From contig JACVGW010000010.1 in NCBI GenBank assembly GCA_018992565.1, forward strand, positions 18,196 through 55,595: 37,400 bases of DNA, in the 5' to 3' direction. Below the pieces are notes generated by a model. It was given only the letters and a program-made list of their open reading frames with translations, was not told the DNA's origin and searched no databases. Position numbers and translations under genes: made by a program. This DNA comes from Theionarchaea archaeon. Its GTDB lineage: Archaea; Methanobacteriota_B; Thermococci; Methanofastidiosales; SZ-28-30. Of this stretch, positions 15,192-21,795 are shown piece by piece; the first letter of the stretch is position 1; every line of letters begins with the position of its first letter.

Positions 15192-15986
15192 ATGATACGG
15201 AAAGCTGTCAAAGCTGATGAGGAGGACCTGAGACGATTGTGTACTGCCGTAAATGAGGAAGATTACGTTCTGGATCTGCTGTCTCTGTGGGTTGAAGAGG
15301 GTTCTCTCTGTGTATATGAGAGTGAAGGCACCACTGTGGGAATGATACGGTGTACCTCCTCAAGAGACAATCAGGGGCATCTCGGTGCAGTGAGAGTCCA
15401 CCCTCAGTACAGGAGGCAGGGCATTGCAACTGAATTGACTGAGTACTGCATTTCCCAGTGTCAGACTCCCCTGGTGAGGCTGGCTGTTGTGGACAATGAA
15501 GCCAGCGAGAACCTGGTGAGAAAGATGGGATTCATCCATGTTGGAACATTCACACCGCTGACCTGCACGCTTCTGGATGTGTCCCCCGTACCGTACAGAG
15601 CAATCACAGGGAAAGAAGCCCTCTCTGTGCTGGGAAAGTCCAGGATGTTCAAAGAGCATGCTTCAGTGATTTCAACCAGTTTCATGTTTTATACTCCAAC
15701 AGAGGAGCTCTTGAACCTCCTCTTTGCTGCCACAAGCAAGGATCAAGAGCGGCTCATACTGGTTGATTTTGCAGTTGAAGAGGCACTGGGAGTTGCTTCA
15801 CAGATTGCCTACTGTGATTGTGATGCTCAACTCGTTCGCGCAGCCCTTTGTGAGTCAAAAAAGAGGGGCATGAAAGAGGTATGGGCAATCATACCAAAAG
15901 AAGACGCGCTGGTAGCCCTGCTGAAAACGCTTGGGTTCCAGGGACGCGGGAAGACTATCAAGGTGTTTGAGCGACATACAGAGTGA
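15192..15986 (+). CDS. GNAT-family N-acetyltransferase
   Basis: A 264-residue protein with an N-terminal GNAT domain (residues 1-125). It has the opening MIRKAVKADEEDLRRL, the strand and loop LGAVRVHPQYRRQGIATEL holding the acetyl-CoA pyrophosphate-binding R..G.A, and VDNEASENLVRKMGF. From about residue 130 there is a second domain that looks like a degenerate GNAT repeat (VDFAVEEALGVASQ..., ALVALLKTLGF). ATG 15192 fits both family start and TATA spacing; the frame also offers a start at 15147, upstream of the TATA box, which I reject. The substrate is unknown. Its promoter is shared with DUF371, so the two genes are probably coregulated. Confidence 0.82.
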   Translation: MIRKAVKADEEDLRRLCTAVNEEDYVLDLLSLWVEEGSLCVYESEGTTVGMIRCTSSRDNQGHLGAVRVHPQYRRQGIATELTEYCISQCQTPLVRLAVVDNEASENLVRKMGFIHVGTFTPLTCTLLDVSPVPYRAITGKEALSVLGKSRMFKEHASVISTSFMFYTPTEELLNLLFAATSKDQERLILVDFAVEEALGVASQIAYCDCDAQLVRAALCESKKRGMKEVWAIIPKEDALVALLKTLGFQGRGKTIKVFERHTE

Positions 15987-16019
15987 ATCTCTCCGAGTGA
16001 GATGAGCGAGTTCTTTCTT

Positions 16020-16085
16020 CTGTGTTCTCTTGGATCACTCTCATAGAAACCTATATATAGGAAAGACTGAACACAGTACGAGGTG
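16020..16085 (+). promoter_or_regulatory. Alba promoter with flanking inverted repeat
   Basis: The TATA box is the palindrome CTATATATAG (16051-16060). CTGTGTTC (16020-16027) and GAACACAG (16069-16076) are perfect 8-base inverted arms on either side of it. GAGGTG at 16080 is a Shine-Dalgarno site for ATG 16091, giving a short leader of about nine bases. Confidence 0.6.
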
Positions 16086-16090
16086 TTTGC

Positions 16091-16393
16091 ATGCCGGAGA
16101 AGAAAACGAAGCAAGAAGTGAAAGACGAAGACGTCGTGTACATCGGTAGAAAACCGGTGATGAGCTACGTGCTCGCTGCCGTAACTCAGTTCAATATTGG
16201 AAATTCAAACAAGGTGGTGCTCAAGGCCAGAGGGAGGGCTATCTCCAAGGCTGTTGACGTGTCTGAAATCGTCAGGAACAAGTTCATTCAGGAGCTCAAG
16301 GTCGACGACATTAAGATTGGAACAGAGGAAGTCAAGCGCGAAGATGGTTCTGTATCGAACGTGTCCTCTATTGAAATCTACATGTCAAAGTAG
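16091..16393 (+). CDS. albA: DNA/RNA-binding chromatin protein Alba
   Basis: This 100-residue protein carries the full Alba signature. [20 protein letters not shown] includes the lysine that is acetylated in Sulfolobus Alba (the K of RKP). It is followed by [24 protein letters not shown] and DIKIGTEEV...VSSIEIYM. Alba dimers coat DNA and RNA in most archaea and are expressed at high levels, which fits the strong TATA box, SD site and T-rich terminator. The N-terminal 14 residues are charged and Lys/Glu-rich, slightly longer than in Sulfolobus. A clear single-copy gene with its own promoter and no operon partner. Confidence 0.96.
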   Translation: MPEKKTKQEVKDEDVVYIGRKPVMSYVLAAVTQFNIGNSNKVVLKARGRAISKAVDVSEIVRNKFIQELKVDDIKIGTEEVKREDGSVSNVSSIEIYMSK

Positions 16394-16407
16394 TCCACCT
16401 CATCACA

Positions 16408-16434
16408 TTTCCTTTTTAATTCTTTCCTTTTCTT
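16408..16434 (+). terminator. T-rich terminator of alba
   Basis: A T-rich tract (TTTCCTTTTTAATTC then CTTTTCTT) begins 15 bases after the alba stop codon, typical of archaeal intrinsic termination. Confidence 0.55.
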
Positions 16435-16703
16435 GGAGCCGGTGGCATGCAATTCTGAACAGCTAGCCTGATCTCAGCAGCACGTGAGTTGTCCGGAAAG
16501 GTGTTTTATTCTGTCTCATGAGAACTATGATTGCTCCACAGTGATCACGCTGATGCGATATGAGAAAGAGCCCATCGCCGTATCCAGTACGTGATATAGC
16601 GACACCTCCGACAATTCTTCTTCAGAAAGGGGATAGGATTCTTATCTCCACCATTTATCATTCCTCAAATGGCAACAGAGAGATGGGGAGATAGACAGTA
16701 AAC

Positions 16704-16711
16704 CTTTTTAT
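16704..16711 (+). promoter_or_regulatory. TATA box for AIR-synthase-like gene
   Basis: CTTTTTAT is centred about 26 bases before ATG 16733, predicting a leaderless transcript. Confidence 0.55.
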
Positions 16712-16732
16712 TTCTCACATGAAACCACAACT

Positions 16733-17686
16733 ATGATGCGAGGAAAGCTGGAGCCAGAAAGGCTCAAGAATTTTGTTCTGCCTCACTTGGGTGCACTGAA
16801 TCCAAAAGTATGTGTTCCTCCTCGACTGGGTGAGGATGCTGCAGTCATAGACCTGGGTTGCACGTACCTTGTACTCGCTTCAGATCCCATCACAGGAGCC
16901 ATAGACAATATCGGCATGTACTGCGTCAATGTCAATGCCAATGATGTAGCCTGTATGGGGGCCACCCCTCAGTTTTTCCTGTCTGTGATATTACTCCCCG
17001 AGGCATATACTGATGACCAACTGGAGAGAATAGCTTCAGATATTTCAGCCGAGGCCAAGTCCCTCAATGTGGCTATCGTGGGGGGGCACACAGAAGTCTT
17101 TCCTTTCAGTGAACCCATCGTAGTGGGAACAATGGCAGGAACAGCAGACACTGTGGTGACCTCTGCTGGTGCTCATTTGGGCGATACTATTCTCCTGACA
17201 AAGGGGGCAGCCATCGAGGGAACCAGCATCCTGGCCACAGATTTCTATGATGTGCTCAAAGAAAAGGTGGATGCGTCTCTTCTAAAGCGGGCACAGAAAT
17301 ACCTCACTCATATTTCAATAGTGAAGGAAGCCCTGCTTTCAAGGACATATGCGACTGCCATGCACGATCCCACAGAAGGAGGAATAGCTGGGGCTTTGCA
17401 TGAACTGGCTGATGCTTCCCACGTTGGGTTCTCTGTAGACGTGGACAAAATTCCAGTATCTCAGGAGACCCGGGCCATCTGTTCTGCGCTTTCTGTAGAC
17501 CCACTGAGGCTCATCAGTTCAGGTTCGTTGCTTATTACAGCTCCCCCTGATGCCACTCCTTTGCTGCTGGACTCACTGAGCGAAGAAGGGATAGCAGTGG
17601 CAGTAATTGGTGAAATCACAGAGGACAGAAATCTTGAACCAGTGAAACAGGACGAACTGTGGCGGATACTTGAGGAGTCTGTATGA
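16733..17686 (+). CDS. AIR-synthase/HypE/SelD superfamily protein
   Basis: This 317-residue protein has the two-domain PurM/HypE/ThiL fold. The N-terminal half carries the nucleotide and magnesium elements LGEDAAVID and ASDPITG, then VNVNANDVACMGATPQFFL. The C-terminal half carries HDPTEGGIAGALHELAD, the glycine-rich ATP-contact segment of HypE-like proteins. Members phosphorylate or dehydrate small substrates using ATP: purine synthesis, hydrogenase cyanide ligand, thiamine phosphate, selenophosphate. The HypE C-terminal PRIC tail is absent, and no hydrogenase genes are nearby. It is therefore a paralogue of unknown substrate. Leaderless start from TATA spacing. Confidence 0.85.
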   Translation: MMRGKLEPERLKNFVLPHLGALNPKVCVPPRLGEDAAVIDLGCTYLVLASDPITGAIDNIGMYCVNVNANDVACMGATPQFFLSVILLPEAYTDDQLERIASDISAEAKSLNVAIVGGHTEVFPFSEPIVVGTMAGTADTVVTSAGAHLGDTILLTKGAAIEGTSILATDFYDVLKEKVDASLLKRAQKYLTHISIVKEALLSRTYATAMHDPTEGGIAGALHELADASHVGFSVDVDKIPVSQETRAICSALSVDPLRLISSGSLLITAPPDATPLLLDSLSEEGIAVAVIGEITEDRNLEPVKQDELWRILEESV

Positions 17687-17695
17687 AATCCATGA

Positions 17696-17923
17696 TCATA
17701 TAGCAATCATCGTTGAAGTCATCTGAACAGATGCGATGGTTCTCACATTTTCTGTTATGAAGGTGTCCAATTTCTTGAGTTCGTCTACAGCAATTTTCGC
17801 TATGACATCATATTCCCCGTACACCACGTACGCTTCTTCTACATACGGCATGCTCTTCATCTTCTGTACTACCTCTCTCTCTTTTCCTGCGTCAGTCACA
17901 CACAGGACAAATGCTGTAACCAT
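17696..17923 (-). CDS. Stand-alone Lrp/AsnC ligand-binding (RAM) domain
   Basis: A 75-residue protein matching only the C-terminal RAM domain of Lrp/AsnC regulators: VTAFVLCVTDAGKEREVV.KMKSMPYVEEAYVVYGEYDVIAKI and VRTIASVQMTSTMI. There is no helix-turn-helix, so it cannot bind DNA alone. Such stand-alone RAM proteins form rings that bind amino acids and may modulate Lrp partners or enzymes. TATA-like TTTATAAG at 17953 and AGGTGA five bases before the ATG support the start. It converges with the AIR-synthase-like gene (9-base gap). Confidence 0.9.
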   Translation of the reverse strand: MVTAFVLCVTDAGKEREVVQKMKSMPYVEEAYVVYGEYDVIAKIAVDELKKLDTFITENVRTIASVQMTSTMIAI

Positions 17924-17952
17924 GTTCTCACCTAATTTGAGGGTTTTCCTCT

Positions 17953-17962
17953 GCTTATAAAC
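17953..17962 (-). promoter_or_regulatory. TATA box for RAM-domain gene
   Basis: GTTTATAAGC on the minus strand; transcription would start near 17931, giving an 8-base leader. The SD site lies partly within it. Confidence 0.5.
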
Positions 17963-18090
17963 CTTTTGATTTCCAGTTCCAGAGTTCTACCAGATAGAAT
18001 CCTCCCATTCAAGAAAGGGGTACGTCCTGGAAAGCTGCAGCACGTATAACCAGGCAGTGTATGTTGAATCGACGGAACCCTCGGTTCCCT

Positions 18091-19035
18091 CTACAGCGGC
18101 TGCTCCCTTCTATTCTGGTAAATAGGAAGCACATATTTTATGTCTTCTGCTATTCCGTTGTCCTGCATCCAGTGAAGAGTGCCGAAGAATTCCTTGAAAG
18201 AAGAACTGCGGAGAATGTTAACCCAGGCAGCGAGATGATCCTCCACCTTGAAGGTCAATCCAGTGCAGGGGAGTTGCAGGAAGAAATCTGACAGCCCTTT
18301 CTCATAATCAGTTTTCAGGAGAAGATAGAAATCTGCATACATGGAAGCCCCTTCAGGGTAGTAAGGAACTGTGACAATGCAATTCTCTTTTACCCGATTG
18401 TAGCTCTGGTAGAAGAGCCACTTTGATATTTTGTGCTTCTTCACGATCTCGGTAAACGTCCTCCTCATGTTATACTTCAGATCGTAGTACAATCGCCATT
18501 CCAGATCAGTCCAGATAATCTCTCTGGGGAGTAGGTCTATAGGGAGACATCCTGGTTCCAGTTCTTCTTCATGGAGGGTTTTCTTGAATTCATCAAGCAC
18601 ATCACGGTAGGTGGTTCGGGTTACATGGGTGAAGGAGTAGTTACCTCGAAACCCTTCCAGGACTGTTCCTCTAAAATTGGGGTGGGACTCAAAGTCCATG
18701 GGTGACTCTGTAAATACGATGAGATCAAAAGCACCTGAAGTCAGACACTGAAAAATCACCTCCGGATTTCCTTCGAGTTCCTGAAACACTCTCATGGGTT
18801 TCTCAAACTTCATGAAGTATACATATTCTTTCAGATCCTGAAACATCTTGAGTCGCAGTCCGGGAGGAAAGAGTATTTCATGGTCAACCATGTACGTATA
18901 ATGAGAAGTCACGGTATTCCTGGCCAGCCCCAGTCTCCGTGATATGCTGGTGAGAGAGACCCTTTCATCCTGAACGAGTTGCTCATAAATGCTGTGACGA
19001 ATGTCTGCCTTCTGTGGTTCAGTCAATCTGCTCAC
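18091..19035 (-). CDS. Helix-turn-helix regulator, family unclear
   Basis: This 314-residue protein begins with a clear helix-turn-helix. LTSISRRLGLARNTVTSHYTYMVDHEIL (about residues 27-54) follows the Lrp/AsnC or MarR-like winged-helix pattern. The rest is a mixed alpha/beta region with a second likely DNA-binding or HTH-like segment near residue 195 (RRTFTEIVKKHKISKWLFYQSY). Two HTH-like regions plus alpha/beta parts resemble archaeal Lrp-like or Trp-repressor-like transcription factors with a sensor domain. I do not recognise the ligand. GTG start; the TATA box overlaps a 12-base palindrome, which may be an autoregulatory operator. A regulator by domain content; target unknown. Confidence 0.7.
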   Translation of the reverse strand: MSRLTEPQKADIRHSIYEQLVQDERVSLTSISRRLGLARNTVTSHYTYMVDHEILFPPGLRLKMFQDLKEYVYFMKFEKPMRVFQELEGNPEVIFQCLTSGAFDLIVFTESPMDFESHPNFRGTVLEGFRGNYSFTHVTRTTYRDVLDEFKKTLHEEELEPGCLPIDLLPREIIWTDLEWRLYYDLKYNMRRTFTEIVKKHKISKWLFYQSYNRVKENCIVTVPYYPEGASMYADFYLLLKTDYEKGLSDFFLQLPCTGLTFKVEDHLAAWVNILRSSSFKEFFGTLHWMQDNGIAEDIKYVLPIYQNRREQPL

Positions 19036-19066
19036 TTTATCTACCCATGTTTTTTTATACAGAAAG

Positions 19067-19078
19067 TCTTTATAAAGA
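19067..19078 (-). promoter_or_regulatory. Palindromic TATA region of HTH regulator gene
   Basis: TCTTTATAAAGA is a perfect 12-base palindrome containing the TATA box. Transcription would start near 19047, giving a leader of about 12 bases. Confidence 0.6.
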
Positions 19079-19132
19079 TTTGTACCGTTCAGCTCGATAG
19101 CTAAACTGGCACAATGTACTATCGCCCCCCTC

Positions 19133-19157
19133 GAGATCGGTCCCTTGGGCCGATCTC
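19133..19157 (-). terminator. Strong hairpin at the asparagine-synthase-like stop codon
   Basis: GAGATCGG (19133-19140) and CCGATCTC (19150-19157) are perfect arms. An inner CCC/GGG pair makes an 11-pair stem with one bulged T and a TT loop. The right arm overlaps the minus-strand TGA (19156-19158). There is no T run after it, so it may be a processing or stability element rather than an intrinsic terminator. Confidence 0.5.
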
Positions 19158-20331
19158 ACATCCGCTTCTGGCAGTGATTACCTGACAGAGCATTGAGGAG
19201 CGAGGTGTGATTTTTTACAATGTGGTGGATGCCGCTTCCATACTGCAGTGCCTTCTTGGGTCTGGAAACAAGTGTTCCGGGAATGCCAGCCATTGTTGCC
19301 ATCTTCCTGAGGAATTCTTTTCTCCGAGGGACAAAATGAAGATATGCGGGAATTCCCAATACAGCTTCTATGAGATGTAGATTCAGGTACGGATACCGTA
19401 TTGTCTTTGAAAAATGCTCAGCAACCTCATGATCCCTCTCCAATCCCAGATGGATGTTTTCAAGATCTCTCTTCATCATGGAGTTCACATGAATCCCCTC
19501 CCTGTATGCTCTCTCGTACTTGAAGTATCCACCGAAGAGCTCGTCTGCTCCCTGGCCAGATATGAGGAGTGTTCCTTTGTATTCCTGGCAGATAAAAAAG
19601 AGGAGCAGCCCGATTTCAACGTTCAGGAGCGTTATCTCAGGAAGCAAAGCGCACACATGAGGAATTGCCCTGACGATGTCTTGTGGGGACACCACTATTT
19701 CCAGCAGTTCTCTTTCAAGGATGGATGCTGCCTCCCTGGCATTTGCAATATCCTGAGAGGACTGCAGGCCGCAGCTGATCAACAGGCTATCAGTGAGAAA
19801 TGCCAGTACTGTACTGTCGATTCCACCTGAAAACATGAGGGCTGATCCTCTCTCAACCTGTTTTCCTGTAGTCTTCCGCAGCATGTCCAGGACTTCTGCA
19901 GGGTCATCAGTGGATGTCTCCTCCAGTACATGGCGGTAACGAATTGAATTCGGCAGCTGGACTACTTCACCGGGAAGCACAGGCTGGCCACATATTACGT
20001 TCTGGGAGGCGAAATTCAATCCACAGTAATACAGTGGCTTTAATCCAACAGGATCCCTCAAGAGATAGGTGACCCCATCTTTTCTTGCAGCGCAGGCGTA
20101 TCCACCTTCAACAGTATCAAATATGATCTTTGCTCCATCAATAGGATCTTTTCCTTGATCAAAAAGAGCATTCAAGTACTGAGCAGGATTAGGAATCCCG
20201 TAAAGGTCTGCATCGCACACCATATTCTCACTGGTTCCTTCAGGGTGAGAACATGCCATGGTCCCCTGTTGCAGGGTCATTCCCATGGACGCTGCTAGCT
20301 CTCCCACCCTGGTTCCACCACATATTCTCAT
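19156..20331 (-). CDS. Asparagine-synthase-like protein with altered glutaminase end
   Basis: The 391-residue protein has the synthetase domain of AsnB. The PP-loop is FSGGIDST (167-174) and the SGQGADELFGGY motif is at 258-269. The amino-terminal part is only about 130 residues and keeps RDPVGLKPLYY (92-102), the end of a class II glutaminase domain. The nucleophile Cys normally sits at position 2. Here the sequence begins M-R-I-C, so Cys 4 is not N-terminal unless processed. Glutamine use is thus doubtful, and it may use ammonia or another nucleophile. Similar short AsnB relatives exist in archaea and in amidotransferase or lactam pathways. Leaderless start; its TATA element is shared with the divergent gene at 20383. 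Confidence 0.82.
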   Translation of the reverse strand: MRICGGTRVGELAASMGMTLQQGTMACSHPEGTSENMVCDADLYGIPNPAQYLNALFDQGKDPIDGAKIIFDTVEGGYACAARKDGVTYLLRDPVGLKPLYYCGLNFASQNVICGQPVLPGEVVQLPNSIRYRHVLEETSTDDPAEVLDMLRKTTGKQVERGSALMFSGGIDSTVLAFLTDSLLISCGLQSSQDIANAREAASILERELLEIVVSPQDIVRAIPHVCALLPEITLLNVEIGLLLFFICQEYKGTLLISGQGADELFGGYFKYERAYREGIHVNSMMKRDLENIHLGLERDHEVAEHFSKTIRYPYLNLHLIEAVLGIPAYLHFVPRRKEFLRKMATMAGIPGTLVSRPKKALQYGSGIHHIVKNHTSLLNALSGNHCQKRM

Positions 20332-20352
20332 GAAATGGATTCCGGACGAAAC

Positions 20353-20362
20353 ATTTTTAAGG
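20353..20362. promoter_or_regulatory. Shared bidirectional TATA element (AsnB-like/TPD)
   Basis: ATTTTTAAGG is centred on 20357, exactly midway between the minus-strand ATG at 20331 and the plus-strand ATG at 20383, 26 bases from each. Confidence 0.55.
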
Positions 20363-20382
20363 TTTTGGCGAAAGGATGAGCA

Positions 20383-21153
20383 ATGAATGAGGATTTATAC
20401 CTTCGCATTTATCGCAGATTAAATAAAAAAGGGGATGTATTTAACCTTTCCAGCAAATTTGAGATTCCCAAAGAAGTACTATTTGCAATCTTATCTCAGA
20501 AAATTGTAAGGAGAACAAAACGAGATTATCATGGACTGAAACGGCAGAGTTCGCGTCTGCTTGAGCAGTGGAAAAAGGGGAAGAGCTTGCTGCAACTTTC
20601 AGAGGAGAGGCACTTCCCTCCTGTCCTGCTCTCTTCTTTTGTCTTGAGGGAAGGTGGAGTCACAAGAAAGGAATTCTATGAATACCTCCGGAATCCGGAG
20701 AAGATCAAAGACTCCAGAATACGAAAAGAGATTATGGAAGTCCTCGCTGAAGAGGTGGTGTACTCACCTGAAGCGATAGAGATTCAACATAAGAATGGTA
20801 AGTCTGCTGAAGGCAGAATCAGTCAGTGGCTGGATGAACAGGGTGTTTCATACATTACAGAAGGTGAGGTTCGGGACCTTTACAAGAAAACACCCGACTT
20901 CCTCTTGCAGGAATGTTTCACTGTCAATGGAAATGCAGTTCATTGGGTAGAAAGCAAGGCGTCCTTTGGAGACAATATTCAGATGAAAGGGGACTATCAC
21001 CGACAGCTCAAATACTACGTCAACCTCTTTGGGAGAGGGCTGGTAATATACTGGCATGGCTATCTAAATGATACTGCATGTATACAGGACTTCAATTATG
21101 ATTCTCAGATCTTGATTGCCAATTCTGGCATGATCGAGGGAGATAATGTTTGA
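20383..21153 (+). CDS. CDIN1/TPD-family nuclease-like protein
   Basis: A 256-residue protein that matches the TPD family (human CDIN1/C15orf41 and archaeal homologues). The N-terminal 110 residues are helical with HTH-like segments. The conserved core is SAEGRISQWLDEQGVSYITE (141-160), KTPDFLL (169-175) with the namesake TPD, and WVESKASFGD (188-197). The D of TPD and the E-x-K of ESK fit a PD-(D/E)XK nuclease active site. YHRQLKYYVNLFGRGLVIYW completes the fold. In humans mutations cause congenital dyserythropoietic anaemia type I; archaeal function is unknown. The stop overlaps the next gene's start by eight bases. Confidence 0.88.
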   Translation: MNEDLYLRIYRRLNKKGDVFNLSSKFEIPKEVLFAILSQKIVRRTKRDYHGLKRQSSRLLEQWKKGKSLLQLSEERHFPPVLLSSFVLREGGVTRKEFYEYLRNPEKIKDSRIRKEIMEVLAEEVVYSPEAIEIQHKNGKSAEGRISQWLDEQGVSYITEGEVRDLYKKTPDFLLQECFTVNGNAVHWVESKASFGDNIQMKGDYHRQLKYYVNLFGRGLVIYWHGYLNDTACIQDFNYDSQILIANSGMIEGDNV

Positions 21154-21697
21154 GTTGAAGCGGAAACTCATACATGTCATTGGATTGTGTGTTCCTGTGA
21201 TTTACTGGCTGACATCCAGGGAGTTCACGTTGCTGTTTCTGGGAGTTGTTGCAGTGGGCGCCATGGTTATCGAAGCACTGCGCGCGACTTGGAAGGATTT
21301 CAATCAGTTCTTGCTCAAACTGATCGGCAGATTCGCAAGAGACCACGAAAAAACGCACATTACTGGAGCAACATGCTTTTCAGCAGCAGCTTTCCTCGTG
21401 GTGGCTTTGTTCTCAGAACCTGTGGCAGTTTCCAGTCTGCTGTTTCTGACTCTGGGCGATTCGGCAGCTGCACTTGTAGGGACTCGATATGGGGCGCATC
21501 GGATTTACGGAAAGTCTCTTGAAGGGAGTGGAGCATGTTTTGGTGTGTGCTCTGTGGTGGGATGGTATGCCTTGGGGTGGATAGGTGTGGCAGGAGCTGC
21601 AGCGGCCACTCTCGTTGAATTATTGCCCAGTCCTCTCGATGATAATCTGAGGATTCCTCTGGCATCCGGAGGTGTCATGCACCTGCTCCTGATTTAG
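21146..21697 (+). CDS. Polyprenol/diacylglycerol-kinase-like (SEC59/VTE5 family) membrane protein
   Basis: A 183-residue protein with five or six hydrophobic segments. It carries the family motif LGDSAAALVGTRYGAHRI.GKSLEGSGA, and the N-terminal ELKRKLIHV.G. These mark the CTP-dependent dolichol/phytol/diacylglycerol kinases related to CdsA. A PLDDNLRIPLASG end is also typical (here PSPLDDNLRIPLASG). The reaction is phosphorylation of an isoprenoid or glycerolipid alcohol in the membrane. AGGGAG precedes its ATG, which overlaps the end of the TPD gene, so the two are coupled. In archaea it probably supplies polyprenyl phosphate or recycles a prenol; the precise substrate is not set. Confidence 0.85.
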   Translation: MFELKRKLIHVIGLCVPVIYWLTSREFTLLFLGVVAVGAMVIEALRATWKDFNQFLLKLIGRFARDHEKTHITGATCFSAAAFLVVALFSEPVAVSSLLFLTLGDSAAALVGTRYGAHRIYGKSLEGSGACFGVCSVVGWYALGWIGVAGAAAATLVELLPSPLDDNLRIPLASGGVMHLLLI

Positions 21698-21763
21698 TCA
21701 TATGCAGGTGGTGATAATAGTGCCTTAGTCCGGAAAGCTGTTATCTTAATAGGAGCTTCGAAA

Positions 21764-21774
21764 CCTTTAAAAGG
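21764..21774 (+). promoter_or_regulatory. TATA box for surface protein gene
   Basis: CCTTTAAAAGG is centred about 27 bases before ATG 21796, giving a leaderless transcript. Confidence 0.6.
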
Positions 21775-21795
21775 CTTCACTCTTCTCACACCACA

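Larger units (their letters stand above)
16394..16732. other. Gene-free stretch after alba
   Basis: It begins with a T-rich terminator (16408-16434) and ends with the TATA box of the next gene. No open frame, tRNA or clear hairpin is seen in the middle; a C/D-box-like look at 16545 lacks a matching D box. Confidence 0.5.

Noticed and set aside
16394-16732. Possible C/D-box RNA after alba
   Set aside because: A TGATGC-like box is present near 16550 but no matching D box and no closing stem.
17692-17699. Palindrome ATGATCAT at the end of the RAM-domain gene
   Set aside because: Too short, and it arises naturally from a TGA stop next to TCA; no extra support.
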